64,000 nt of DNA from Caulobacter sp. RHG1 (lineage in GTDB: Bacteria > Pseudomonadota > Alphaproteobacteria > Caulobacterales > Caulobacteraceae). Below, in pieces: positions 42,406-51,373 of the stretch. The translations under genes and the position numbers were made by a program. Position 1 is the first letter of the stretch; each line of letters starts with the position of its first letter. The stretch covers positions 1 to 64,000 of the forward strand of contig NZ_SMZP01000006.1 in the NCBI RefSeq assembly GCF_013181195.1. The letters are read 5' to 3'. The notes below the pieces were generated by a model. It did no database searches. It was not told the DNA's origin and was given only the letters and a program-made list of their open reading frames with translations.

Positions 42406-42751
42406 AGAACGAAGAGTCGTCGAGAAGCTGGTCAAAGCCGGCATCGAGTTCAGCGCGGCCGTGTCAGCGCCCGGAGGGGCAGAAACCATCCCTCTCGAGG
42501 CCGAAATGGTCCTCGCCTATCTGGATGACTGGAAGGCGGTTGCTGCAGCTCATTACCAGCTGGAGGTGGAGGAGTACGAGCTATGGGTCGCGCTAGACGG
42601 CCGAGCGATGTGCGGCGAACGGACCCGTTCAGGCGCGCAATGCAAGAACCCCGTCAGCGGCAGGATTCAGCTGTCTGCGTTTGACTGGCTCATGCGCCAT
42701 GGCGACCCATGCGCGGTGCATGGCGGCGAGACCTCTACTGACGCTCGATGA
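42395..42751 (+). CDS. Small zinc-motif protein (HGG type)
   Basis: A 118-residue protein whose start overlaps the previous gene. The C-terminal half carries MCGERTRSGAQCKNPV...CAVHGGETS, the C-x-T-x-S/G-x-C...C-x-x-HGG pattern of small phage-associated zinc-binding proteins. GGAG lies seven bases before the ATG. The helical N-terminal half has no recognised motif. The next 240 bp to 42991 hold only an uncertain 66-residue frame. Confidence 0.6.
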   Translation: MRAEERRVVEKLVKAGIEFSAAVSAPGGAETIPLEAEMVLAYLDDWKAVAAAHYQLEVEEYELWVALDGRAMCGERTRSGAQCKNPVSGRIQLSAFDWLMRHGDPCAVHGGETSTDAR

Positions 42752-42991
42752 AACCGGTGTTGACCAGGTGCAGCGCTCCACCGGCTTCCTATGGAGATTA
42801 GGCTGCCGCTCTGGGTGCTCCGCCGGCTTATCCGACGATATCCTTGGCTGCTGTCGAATAGCGTAGCCGTTTGGCGTTCGTTTGTGATCGACCTTTTAGT
42901 CGGGGAGATCACGGTAGAGGCTCGGTTGGCCCTATCTGAAGAGCAAAGGGCCGCGCTTGTGAAGGAGCAACAAGCGGTGCATCGTTTATAG

Positions 42992-43339
42992 TTGTTGGTC
43001 CTATACGAGCACTTAGCGTCAATTCCAGACATTGGCATCGACTACGAAGAATATCTCGCCAAGATCGTGGCGCTCACAAAGGCGGCGAGCAACCCGGGCG
43101 GCGCGACCTATCCAGACTCAATGAACTCGGCCGCGCGGCGCGCGCTGTATGACAACCTCAGCAATAACGAAGACGTCGCCGCGGCGATCGATACCGACAT
43201 TCGCAAGGTCAAGAAGGACGACTGGCGCGGAAATACCTTCAAAGAGCGCGAAATTCGCAACGCTATCCGCTGTCATGTTTCCGACAACGAGCAGGTCGAG
43301 TTCATCATGGATCTGGTGAAGAGCCAGCATGAGTACTGA
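42992..43339 (+). pseudogene. hsdR: Type I restriction subunit R (HsdR), C-terminal remnant
   Basis: About 115 residues match the extreme C-terminus of HsdR: LYEHLASI-GIDYEEYLAKIVALTKAASNPG, then SAARRALYDNLSNNEDVAAAIDTDIRKVKKDDWRGN and KEREIRNAIRC...IMDLVKSQHEY. The nuclease, motor and most helical parts are missing, and an in-frame TAG (42989) closes the upstream frame. hsdM and hsdS are absent. It overlaps the metallopeptidase start by 11 bases, as in intact type I loci. Confidence 0.8.
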
Positions 43340-44057
43340 GGCGCATAAAATCAGTGTTGGCGGTCTTCGTATCGACGTCGTACGCAAGCCAATTAAGAAC
43401 TTGCATGTCGGTGTTTATCCCCCCCACGGGCGAGTTCGGGTAGCAGCGCCACTCGCCGTGAGCGACGATGCGGTTCGCTTGGCCGTAGTGACCCGCTTGC
43501 CCTGGATCAAACGTCAACGCGCCCGGTTCGCCGATCAGCCTCGCCAATCGGAGCGCGCCTATGTGTCGGGCGAGACCCATTATTTCATGGGACGGCCATA
43601 TCGGCTGCGCGTGATCGAAGGCGCCCCCGCTGGCTGGGTACAAGTCCGCAGCGTGAAGGCCCTTGATCTTTATGTCAGGTCCGAGAGCGACCGCGACACC
43701 AGAGAGCGTGTATTCCTCAGCTGGTACCGGGAAGAGCTCCGATCGCAAGCGGCGCCTATGATCGACAAGTGGGTGATCAAACTGGATGTGCCGCCACCGG
43801 TCTGGGGTATCAAGCGGATGAAGACCAAATGGGGGACGTGCAGCGTCGATGCCGGACGCATTTGGCTTAATCTCGAGCTGGTGAAGAAGCCTTCCCGAAC
43901 TCTCGAATATATTGTCGTTCACGAACTGGTGCATTTCCTGGAGCGCCAGCACTCAGACCGTTTTGTCGATCTGATGGACAAGTCTTTGCCGAATTGGCGA
44001 ACGCTTCGTGACGAACTGAACGCAGAGCCGTTGGCCGATGAAGATTGGGATCGTTGA
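43329..44057 (+). CDS. YgjP-like M48-type metallopeptidase
   Basis: A 242-residue DUF45/WLM-like zinc protease: KRMKTKWGTCSVDAGRIWLNLELVKKP then the zinc motif His198-Glu199-x-x-His202 (VVHELVHFLE) and His208 (RQHSDRF). In many genomes this gene is the last one of type I restriction-modification operons, and it still overlaps the HsdR remnant. It is intact although its operon has decayed. Role in restriction is not known. Confidence 0.9.
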   Translation: MSTEAHKISVGGLRIDVVRKPIKNLHVGVYPPHGRVRVAAPLAVSDDAVRLAVVTRLPWIKRQRARFADQPRQSERAYVSGETHYFMGRPYRLRVIEGAPAGWVQVRSVKALDLYVRSESDRDTRERVFLSWYREELRSQAAPMIDKWVIKLDVPPPVWGIKRMKTKWGTCSVDAGRIWLNLELVKKPSRTLEYIVVHELVHFLERQHSDRFVDLMDKSLPNWRTLRDELNAEPLADEDWDR

Positions 44058-44247
44058 ACACGCGCCGTCCGGAAGAGGTCCTGTTTCTGGGCGGATGCCG
44101 AGGTCCGCAACTGGCGCGACGCCACCGAGCTGATCGGATTGCGCCGCTCAAGGGCGCGCGGGGGCTAGGCTCGGCCATGCTCAATTTGCGGTTCGCCCTC
44201 TAGACGATGCACGTCCCCCTCGTAGAGTGCGCTCAACGGGGGCGAAT

Positions 44248-47200
44248 ATGACTGATGTTGCTGCAACTGCTGCGGGCGAGCGCCAATCGGTGTTCGAAAG
44301 CGATCTTCCGCTGGATGCGAAGCTGGAACGCGCCAGGACGGAGCTACTGGATCTCTCAGCCCGCAACCGGCTTCTGAACATCCCGCGTTCGGCAAAGAGC
44401 GCCAAGACGCTTGAGGTGATCGACGAGCGCACGGCCGAGGTGTTCCGATTGCTGGTCAAGGACGGCAAGGCCTTCACCTTCCTGGCCGGCAAGGGCGCGA
44501 CCGCCGAGCAGGACGATGATGAAATCGAGATCGCGGAACTGGCGCAGCCCGAGGACGACGGGGTCGATGCACGCGGCGTCGCCAATCGCCATGCCGACAC
44601 CCGACTCCAGACCCGGCTGACTCCCGCAGGTCTGCAGAAGAAGCTGCTAGACCTCTATTACGACGCCAGAACCTTGGAAGAGGAGCAGGGCGTCAACATC
44701 CTCTTCCTGGCGCTGGGAACCCTGAAGTGGGTCGATCCGAACAATACGAGCGTCGTCCGGTACGCGCCGCTCATTCTGGTTCCGGTCGAGCTGGAGCGCG
44801 GCAATGCGGCCGAGAAATTCAAGCTGCGCGCGCGGCTGGAGGACTTCGCCGCGAACCTGTCGCTGGAAGCCTATCTGGACCGTGTTCACGGCCTGAAGCT
44901 GCCGACGTTCGAGGCGAGTGACGATTTCGACCCGTCCGCCTACGCCGCGGCGGTCGCTGACGCCATCTCGTCGAAGGAAGGCTGGTCTGTCGATCCGGAC
45001 GATATCGTCCTGGGCTTCTTTTCCTTCGCCAAGTTTCTGATGTACCGCGACCTGGACCCGGCCACGTGGCCGGCGGGCGCGAAGCTGGCCGATCACGCGC
45101 TGATCCGCCCGCTGGTGTCCGATGGCTTCCCCGAAGGTGAAGCCCTCCTGTCGGAAGACGAGTCGATCGACGCCAATATCTCGCCGTCGGAGATGATCCA
45201 TATCGTCGACAGCGACAGCTCTCAGACCTTGGCGGTGGAAGAGGTGCGTCGCGGGCGTGACCTGGTGATCCAGGGGCCGCCAGGCACCGGCAAGTCCCAG
45301 ACCATCGCCAACGTCATCGCCTCGGCGATCGCCGATGGGAAGACGGTGCTGTTCGTCGCGGAGAAGATGGCCGCGCTGGAGGTGGTGAAGCGCCGCCTGG
45401 ATTCCACGGGTGTTGGCGACGCCTGCCTCGAACTGCATAGCAACAAGGCCAACAAGCGCGCCGTCCTCGAGGAGCTTCGTCGGACCTGGGAACTGGGCGC
45501 ACCGAAGTCTGAGAGCCTGGAGGCGCTGAACGCCCGCCTCACGGATGCTCGGGATCACCTGAACGCCCACGCCGAACGACTGCATACGCCCCTGGGCGCG
45601 TCGCAACAGACGCCTTATGAGGTGATCGGCCATCTCGTTCGTCTGCGACAGGCGGGTGTGAAGCCGGGCTATCTGCGTCTCGACGGCGTGGAAGCCTGGA
45701 CTAAGGCGGCGTTCGAGGAGCGTTCACGGCTGCTGGGGGAATTGGCCGAACGCGTTCTCGACATCGGCGCGCCAGGCGAACATCTGTGGCGTGGCGTCGA
45801 ACGGGACAGGGCGATGCCGACGGATATTGCCCGGCTGGAAGAGCGACTGGCGGCGCTGTACCTGCGCCTAGTCGCCATGCGCGAAGAGAATGTCGCCATC
45901 GCGAGCCTGCTTGAAGCGCGCGAGCCGGAGACGCTGACCGGACTTGAACCCCTGGCGGTCCTGGCGCGCCGTCTCGCCGAAGCGCCGTCGCTCGACGCCG
46001 AGGCCTTGGCGTCCGAGATCTGGGACACGCCGAGCGTGGTGCGCGATCTGCTCGCCAACGGCGTCGAGCATACGGCGCTGACAACTCAGTTGGCTCCGAT
46101 CTTTTCGAGCGAGGCCTGGTCGGTCGATTTGGAGCCGCTGCGAACAGTGCTCGCACCGCTCGACCCGGCCATGTCGAACGAGGCTTTCGATCGGGCCGTC
46201 GTGATCGTCAGCCGTGTCCCTCTCCTGCTCGAGCAGGGACGCCGGCTTGCCGAGGCGCTGGGACGTCAGGCGCGGCCGACTGACGTCAAGGGATTGGCGG
46301 ACCTGGCCCAGATCGGCGAGCGGGTAGGGGCGGCGCCGGACGCGGATCCCGCCGCTTTCGCCCAGGACCTCTGGAACAGCGGCATCGAGAGAGCGGCGGA
46401 CCTAGCAGGCGCGGTTCAAGCCTTGGAAGAAGCGCGTCGTGAGATCGGTGCGGCTCTGAGCGATGCTGGCTGGTCGGCGGATCTGGCAGCGGCGCGCGGC
46501 GTGCTCGCGGCCCATGGGTCGTCCTTCTTCAGGCTGTTCAGCGGTGAGTGGCGGGCGGCAGACCGGCTGGTCCGGTCGTTCCTGACTGACCCGAAAACGC
46601 CGCTGGCGCGCCAGTTGGCGCTTCTGGACACTCTAGCGCGCGGACAGGCGGCCCTGAAGCTCATCCGGGACGACGCCGAGTTTGGCCGTAGCGCTTTCGC
46701 TGGTGACTGGCGAGGAGAGCGGTCGGCGGCCGCGCCGCTTACGGCGCTGGTGGAGTGGATGCGCAGTCTGCGTGGTCTGGGCGCGGAGCCGCGTCTCATC
46801 GTCAGCGCCAGCCCGGATCGCCGGCGCATCGCCGATCTTACGGTGGCGCTGGCGCGTGACCTGGATACGCTCTGGACAGAGGTCAATCGGCTCTGGGACG
46901 AGGTGGGAAGCGGTCGACGGGAGCTGTTCGGCTCAGCGGAAGAGCCAGCTTTGACCGACCTCGCCGCCTTGGCGCAGGCTTGCGATGTCGTCGTTGGCAC
47001 GCACCGGGCTTTGTTGGCGCTGCGCCTTCAGGATGAACCCTCGCTGGCCGTCCGCCTGCGTGATCTGGATGACCTTTTGAAGGGCCAGGGCCGCCGCGCG
47101 GCTCTGGTCTCTGCTGACGCGCAGGGGCGGGCGGCGTTCGGGTCTCGATGGCGCGCCGAGGCGTCGGACTGGACCGAGTTGTCTGAGGCGGCGTTGTGGC

Positions 47201-50200
47201 TGTTGGCCAACGGAGACATCCGCGCGCTGGCGTCACGGATCGCCGACCGGACTGGACTGGCGAGCCGTTGGGAAGCGAGCCTGGCGGCGCGGGACGTCTG
47301 GACCGCTGACGTCGGCGCCTTGCTCGGCGATCTCAAGGCTGGCGCCGAGGCGGCCGTCGTGGCTGAAGATCTGTTGACGACGCCGGTCGCGATCTTGGGC
47401 GCCCATCTGGCGGCTTGGCGAGACGGCGGCGAGCGGTTGACCTCCTGGGTGAACTATCGCGCCCGCGCCAAGCAGGCCGCGGCGCTGGGCTTGAACGACA
47501 TCGTCGAGCGCTTGCATGACGGCCGGCTTGAGCCCGTGGCCGTGCATGACGATTTCGAACAGGCCTTCTTCGAAGCCGTGCTGGAGCAGCAGGTCGAAGC
47601 CGATCCCGAACTGGCGGTGTTCGACGGGGAAATTCAAGGCCGCCGCGTTCGCGAGTTCGTCGATTTGGATCAGCAGCGTATTCGCCTGGCAGCCATGCAG
47701 GTGGCGCGGGCGCATCACCGAAAGATCCCCCCGTTGGTTGGCGGCGCGGTCGGCCCGTTGGGCGTCCTGAAAGGGGAGATGGCGCGTAGGCGGGGGCACA
47801 TGCCTATCCGCCAGCTGATGCAGAAGGCCGCCCCCGCGGTACAGCGGCTGAAGCCCGTCTTCATGATGAGCCCGCTATCGGTGGCGCAATTCCTGCCGCC
47901 GGGCGAGCTGACCTTCGACCTTCTGGTCATGGACGAGGCCAGCCAGATCCAGCCTGTAGACGCTCTCGGCGCGATCGCGCGCTGCCGCCAGGTGGTGGTC
48001 GTCGGCGATCCGCAGCAACTGCCGCCGACGGCCTTCTTCTCGAAGATGACGGGGCAGGCCGACGGAGACGACGATGAAGGCGCCGCCAAGGTGGCCGACA
48101 TCGAGAGCATCCTGGGGCTGTTCACGGCGCGTGGCCTGCCTATGCGTATGCTGCGCTGGCACTACCGCAGCCGCCATGAGTCGCTGATCGCGATCTCGAA
48201 CCGCCAGTTTTATGAGAACAAGCTGGTGATCATCCCCAGTCCGTTCACGGCGCAATCGGGACTGGGTCTGCGTTTCCACCACATCAAGGAAGGGGTGTTC
48301 GAGACCGGCGCCTCGCGCACCAATCCCGTGGAAGCCAAGGCCGTCGCCCAGGCCATCGTCCATCACGCCCGCACCACGCCGGAGCTATCGCTGGGTGTGG
48401 TCGCCTTCTCGGCGGCGCAACGCAAGGCGATCATGGAGCAGCTGGAGCTCCTGCGTCGACAGCTGACGCCGGCGAACGAGGCTTTCTTCCAGCTGCATCC
48501 GACCGAGCCGTTCTTCATCAAGAACCTGGAGAACGTCCAGGGGGACGAACGCGACGTCATCCTGATCTCGATCGGCTATGGACCCACGGCGCTCGACGCC
48601 AGGCCGCCGATGCGCTTTGGACCTGTCGGACAAGACGGCGGCGAGCGTCGCCTGAACGTGTTGATTAGCCGAGCCAAGCGGCGGTGCGAGGTTTTCGCCT
48701 CCCTGACCGACGAAGATATCGACCCTGATTTCGCTTCGACGCGCAAAGGCGTGTTCGCGCTGAAACTGTTCATGCACTTCGCTCGCACTGGGCGGATGTC
48801 TCTGGCCGAGTCGATCGGCCGTGACCGGCATCCCGTCTTCGAGGCCCAGGTGGCTCAAGCCCTGCACAGCCGTGGCTACCAGGTTCACCAGGACGTGGGC
48901 GTGTCGGGCCTGTTCATCGATATCGCCGTCGCCTCGCCGGATCATCCGGACCGATATCTTTTGGCCATCGAGTGTGACGGGCCGTCCTACAAGGGCGCGC
49001 GTTCCGCGCGTGACCGCGATCGCTTGCGCCGCAGCGTTCTGGAGAGCCAAGGCTGGATCGTTCATCGTATCTGGAGCGGCGACTGGTTCAAGCGTCCGCA
49101 GGAGCAGCTCGAGCGAGCCATAGCCGCCATCGAAGCCGCCAAAGTCGAGTTGGTTCGCGATGGCGCGGCCGCGGCGCGTCTTGCGCCCTACGAGATCATT
49201 TCCGTGGAGCGCGAGGACGTCACGGAAATGGGGCTGGCAGGCGTCGCCGAAGAGGCGGCTCTTTCGCAACCCTATGTCGAGACGGTCGTGACGCGCCCAG
49301 CCCATGTCTTCGGCGACATCCATGAGACGCCGACGGGGGTCCTGTCGCAATTGGCGGAATCCGTCGTTCAAGGCGAAGGGCCGATCCATTTCGACGAAAT
49401 CGTCGTCCGCATGCGCACCGCCTGGGGCGTCGGCAGGGCGGGCGGTCGAATTCGCGATGCGATACGCAACGCCGTCGACATCTCGACCCGCATGGGCCGG
49501 ATCGTGGCGGAAGGGGAGTTCTTCTCGACGCCGGGCACCGATATCCTTGTGCGCGATCGTGGCGAGGCGGCCTCGCCGACACTACGCCGGCCTGACATGC
49601 TGCCGCCCGCCGAGATCGAAGCGGCTTTGGTCGATGTGGTGTCCCGAAACTTTGGCGCCACCGAGGACCAGGCCATTCAGGCTGTCTCGCGAGCCTTCGG
49701 TTTCAAGGCGACCAGCACCCAACTGCGTGACGTGCTCGGCGTCGTGGTCGAGCGCGCCGTTGAAAAGGGCGTTCTCGCGCGACGGGATACGCTGATCGAG
49801 GTCGGTCCCAATGCGCCCCAGCCGAAGCGGGAGCCTGAAAGGCCCGCGCTGGAAATGCTGATCGCGGAAGGCGAAGGCGAACGGCTCGAGTTCAAAGAGA
49901 CGCTGCGCTGGGATCTCCGTCAGGGTCTTGTGAACAAGAAACTGGAGGACAGCGCCATGAAAGCGATCGCCGCCTTCAGCAATCACAGCGGCGGGGTTCT
50001 GCTGATCGGGGTTCGGGACGACGGAACCGTTCGAGGGATTGGTCAAGACGTGGCCTGCTTCGGCGGCGTCCGTGACCGGTTCGAACTGCACCTGACCAAC
50101 CTGATCAAGGATCGCTTCTCCGAGAGTTTCAGGGCTGGGTGCGTCTCTGTCAGCTATCCGATGCTGAAGGGCGAGCTGGTCTGCAGGATCGATGTCAAAC

Positions 50201-50343
50201 GGTCCCGGACGCCTGTCTACCTCGCGCTGTCGGAGGGGAATGGCCCGGCGACCAAGCGATTGGTCGTACGCGCCGGCGCCTCGTCGCCGGAGATCCCGTT
50301 GGACCAGGTCGCGGCCTACGTGCGGGATCATTTCGCGCACTAA
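44248..50343 (+). CDS. DUF4011/SF1 helicase-Vsr-like nuclease-AlbA_2 defence protein (Hhe-like)
   Basis: A 2031-residue multidomain protein. Residues about 20-310 are DUF4011 (ELLDLSARNRLLNI, GVNILFLALGTLKWVD). An SF1 helicase has Walker A GPPGTGKS at about 343, a very long helical insertion, Walker B LLVMDEASQ at about 1225, VVVVGDPQQLPP, and C-terminal motifs VQGDERDVILIS and RRLNVLISRAK. A Vsr/PD-(D/E)XK-like nuclease follows (about 1528-1630: HPVFEAQVAQAL, AIECDGPSYKGARSARDRDRLR), then a DUF3320-like segment and, from about 1872, an AlbA_2/Schlafen DNA-binding domain (LEFKETLRWDLRQG, NHSGGVLLIGV). The DUF4011-helicase-Vsr plan matches the Hhe anti-phage class. GTG 44227 is a weaker start. 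Confidence 0.9.
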   Translation: MTDVAATAAGERQSVFESDLPLDAKLERARTELLDLSARNRLLNIPRSAKSAKTLEVIDERTAEVFRLLVKDGKAFTFLAGKGATAEQDDDEIEIAELAQPEDDGVDARGVANRHADTRLQTRLTPAGLQKKLLDLYYDARTLEEEQGVNILFLALGTLKWVDPNNTSVVRYAPLILVPVELERGNAAEKFKLRARLEDFAANLSLEAYLDRVHGLKLPTFEASDDFDPSAYAAAVADAISSKEGWSVDPDDIVLGFFSFAKFLMYRDLDPATWPAGAKLADHALIRPLVSDGFPEGEALLSEDESIDANISPSEMIHIVDSDSSQTLAVEEVRRGRDLVIQGPPGTGKSQTIANVIASAIADGKTVLFVAEKMAALEVVKRRLDSTGVGDACLELHSNKANKRAVLEELRRTWELGAPKSESLEALNARLTDARDHLNAHAERLHTPLGASQQTPYEVIGHLVRLRQAGVKPGYLRLDGVEAWTKAAFEERSRLLGELAERVLDIGAPGEHLWRGVERDRAMPTDIARLEERLAALYLRLVAMREENVAIASLLEAREPETLTGLEPLAVLARRLAEAPSLDAEALASEIWDTPSVVRDLLANGVEHTALTTQLAPIFSSEAWSVDLEPLRTVLAPLDPAMSNEAFDRAVVIVSRVPLLLEQGRRLAEALGRQARPTDVKGLADLAQIGERVGAAPDADPAAFAQDLWNSGIERAADLAGAVQALEEARREIGAALSDAGWSADLAAARGVLAAHGSSFFRLFSGEWRAADRLVRSFLTDPKTPLARQLALLDTLARGQAALKLIRDDAEFGRSAFAGDWRGERSAAAPLTALVEWMRSLRGLGAEPRLIVSASPDRRRIADLTVALARDLDTLWTEVNRLWDEVGSGRRELFGSAEEPALTDLAALAQACDVVVGTHRALLALRLQDEPSLAVRLRDLDDLLKGQGRRAALVSADAQGRAAFGSRWRAEASDWTELSEAALWLLANGDIRALASRIADRTGLASRWEASLAARDVWTADVGALLGDLKAGAEAAVVAEDLLTTPVAILGAHLAAWRDGGERLTSWVNYRARAKQAAALGLNDIVERLHDGRLEPVAVHDDFEQAFFEAVLEQQVEADPELAVFDGEIQGRRVREFVDLDQQRIRLAAMQVARAHHRKIPPLVGGAVGPLGVLKGEMARRRGHMPIRQLMQKAAPAVQRLKPVFMMSPLSVAQFLPPGELTFDLLVMDEASQIQPVDALGAIARCRQVVVVGDPQQLPPTAFFSKMTGQADGDDDEGAAKVADIESILGLFTARGLPMRMLRWHYRSRHESLIAISNRQFYENKLVIIPSPFTAQSGLGLRFHHIKEGVFETGASRTNPVEAKAVAQAIVHHARTTPELSLGVVAFSAAQRKAIMEQLELLRRQLTPANEAFFQLHPTEPFFIKNLENVQGDERDVILISIGYGPTALDARPPMRFGPVGQDGGERRLNVLISRAKRRCEVFASLTDEDIDPDFASTRKGVFALKLFMHFARTGRMSLAESIGRDRHPVFEAQVAQALHSRGYQVHQDVGVSGLFIDIAVASPDHPDRYLLAIECDGPSYKGARSARDRDRLRRSVLESQGWIVHRIWSGDWFKRPQEQLERAIAAIEAAKVELVRDGAAAARLAPYEIISVEREDVTEMGLAGVAEEAALSQPYVETVVTRPAHVFGDIHETPTGVLSQLAESVVQGEGPIHFDEIVVRMRTAWGVGRAGGRIRDAIRNAVDISTRMGRIVAEGEFFSTPGTDILVRDRGEAASPTLRRPDMLPPAEIEAALVDVVSRNFGATEDQAIQAVSRAFGFKATSTQLRDVLGVVVERAVEKGVLARRDTLIEVGPNAPQPKREPERPALEMLIAEGEGERLEFKETLRWDLRQGLVNKKLEDSAMKAIAAFSNHSGGVLLIGVRDDGTVRGIGQDVACFGGVRDRFELHLTNLIKDRFSESFRAGCVSVSYPMLKGELVCRIDVKRSRTPVYLALSEGNGPATKRLVVRAGASSPEIPLDQVAAYVRDHFAH

Positions 50344-50360
50344 CCATTGGAAATTGGGGG

Positions 50361-50972
50361 ATGACGATGGACGACGAACTTCTCAATCGCTTCGGCGGTG
50401 ATCGGATCGCCTCGCGTCAGATCGACGAACTGGTCGGTCTCGCGCGCGGCGTGGCGGCGGACGGCGATATCAATCAGGCTGAAGTCGAGTTTCTCCAGAA
50501 GTGGCTCGCGGCCAACGTCGCGATCAGCGAGCAGCCGCTCATCCGGACGCTTTATGAGCGTATCAACGAAGCTCTGGCGGACGGTGTCTTGGACGATGAG
50601 GAAAAGGTGTCGTTGCTGGAGACGCTGGGCAGTTTCTCCAATCGTGACTTTGAGCTGGGAGAGGTCCTGAAGTCATCGACGCTTCCCCTGTGCGATCCGC
50701 CGCCCAAGCTGTCCTTTACGGGCAGAACCTATTGTTTCACAGGGACCTTCATCTATGGACAGCGCAAAGCCTGCGAACGCGCCGTCGTCGAGCGTGGCGG
50801 TGTGAGCGGCGGGCTCAGTCGCAAGACCGAGGTGCTCGTGATCGGCGCCTACGCGACCGATTCCTGGAAGCATTCGACCTTCGGCAACAAAATCTTGCAG
50901 GCAAGTGAGTGGCGCGAAGAGGGCCGACCGATCTCAATCGTGTCTGAAGAGCACTGGACGCGGCATCTATGA
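50361..50972 (+). CDS. TerB-like/BRCT-domain protein
   Basis: A 203-residue protein 17 bp after the helicase gene. The N-terminal helical part (QIDELVGLARGVAADGDINQAEVEFLQKWL, LADGVLDDEEKVSLLETL) resembles TerB/tellurite-resistance-like domains with repeated acidic D-G-x-x-x-x-E-E turns. The C-terminal BRCT domain (LSFTGRTYCFTGTFIYGQRKACERAVVERGGVSGGLSRKTEVLVIG) is of the DNA-ligase/polymerase type. ATG 50367, six bases after GGGGG, is an alternative start. Close spacing suggests that it works with the helicase-nuclease. Confidence 0.82.
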   Translation: MTMDDELLNRFGGDRIASRQIDELVGLARGVAADGDINQAEVEFLQKWLAANVAISEQPLIRTLYERINEALADGVLDDEEKVSLLETLGSFSNRDFELGEVLKSSTLPLCDPPPKLSFTGRTYCFTGTFIYGQRKACERAVVERGGVSGGLSRKTEVLVIGAYATDSWKHSTFGNKILQASEWREEGRPISIVSEEHWTRHL

Positions 50973-51091
50973 GGTGAGGTTACGGATTCGCGCCGCCGAC
51001 GAAAGCCTGAACGCGCAAAGCGTCAGCGATCGGCATCGGAGTGAGTTGCTGCCCGCTGGGTTTCAACCTCGAAAAATCAAGAACGCACGCA

Positions 51092-51129
51092 GAACATTGT
51101 GCGGGACTATTGCGGGGAATCGACTCCCG
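51092..51129. repeat. Right copy of the element-end repeat
   Basis: GAACATT...CGGGACTATT...GGGGA...TCGA.TCCCG, aligned to 41150-41187. Both copies lie about 100-140 bp to the left of a tRNA 3'-end sequence. The rest of 50973-51220 shows no gene. Confidence 0.6.
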
Positions 51130-51220
51130 CAGGCGGGACTTTTACCTGGTTTGTTCCATTTTTTCTGCTCGCCTGTGACGCGATAAAATCCATCAAAATA
51201 TTGTTTTCATTGAAAAATTT

Positions 51221-51297
51221 TGGCGGCCCGGGAGGGACTCGAACCCCCGACCTTCGCTTTAGGAAAGCGCTGCTCTATCCTGCTGAGCTACCGGGCC
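51221..51297 (-). tRNA. tRNA-Arg (CCT)
   Basis: On the minus strand: acceptor GGCCCGG/CCGGGCC, discriminator G and encoded CCA (51221-51223), D-arm AGCTCAGCAGGATAGAGC, anticodon loop TTCCTAA with CCT, T-arm GGGGGTTCGAGTCCCTC. The first anticodon-stem pair is a G-A mismatch. The 3' end serves as integration site of the element to the left. Confidence 0.95.
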
Positions 51298-51373
51298 GCG
51301 GCGCGCGCGGGTCAGGGTCAATAGCGCAAGACGGCGGGCGTGCGAACCCCGCCGAGGGGATCGGGCGCAGCTT

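Larger units (their letters stand above)
41289..51235. mobile_element. Integrative element in tRNA-Arg(CCT), defence island, no integrase seen
   Basis: The bounds are the 13-bp direct repeat of the tRNA 3' end, backed by a longer imperfect repeat to the left of each copy. Contents are a phage-type HTH protein, a zinc-motif protein, an HsdR remnant, a metallopeptidase, a giant helicase-nuclease and a BRCT protein. No recombinase gene was found between the ends, so it has either lost it or is moved in trans. Confidence 0.65.

Noticed and set aside
42791..42991. 66-codon frame before the HsdR remnant
   Set aside because: No ribosome site and no similarity that I recognise. It is in the same frame as the remnant but does not resemble HsdR; probably rearranged debris.
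41302..51220. A recombinase or integrase gene for the tRNA-Arg element
   Set aside because: None of the frames shows tyrosine- or serine-recombinase motifs; its absence is reported instead.
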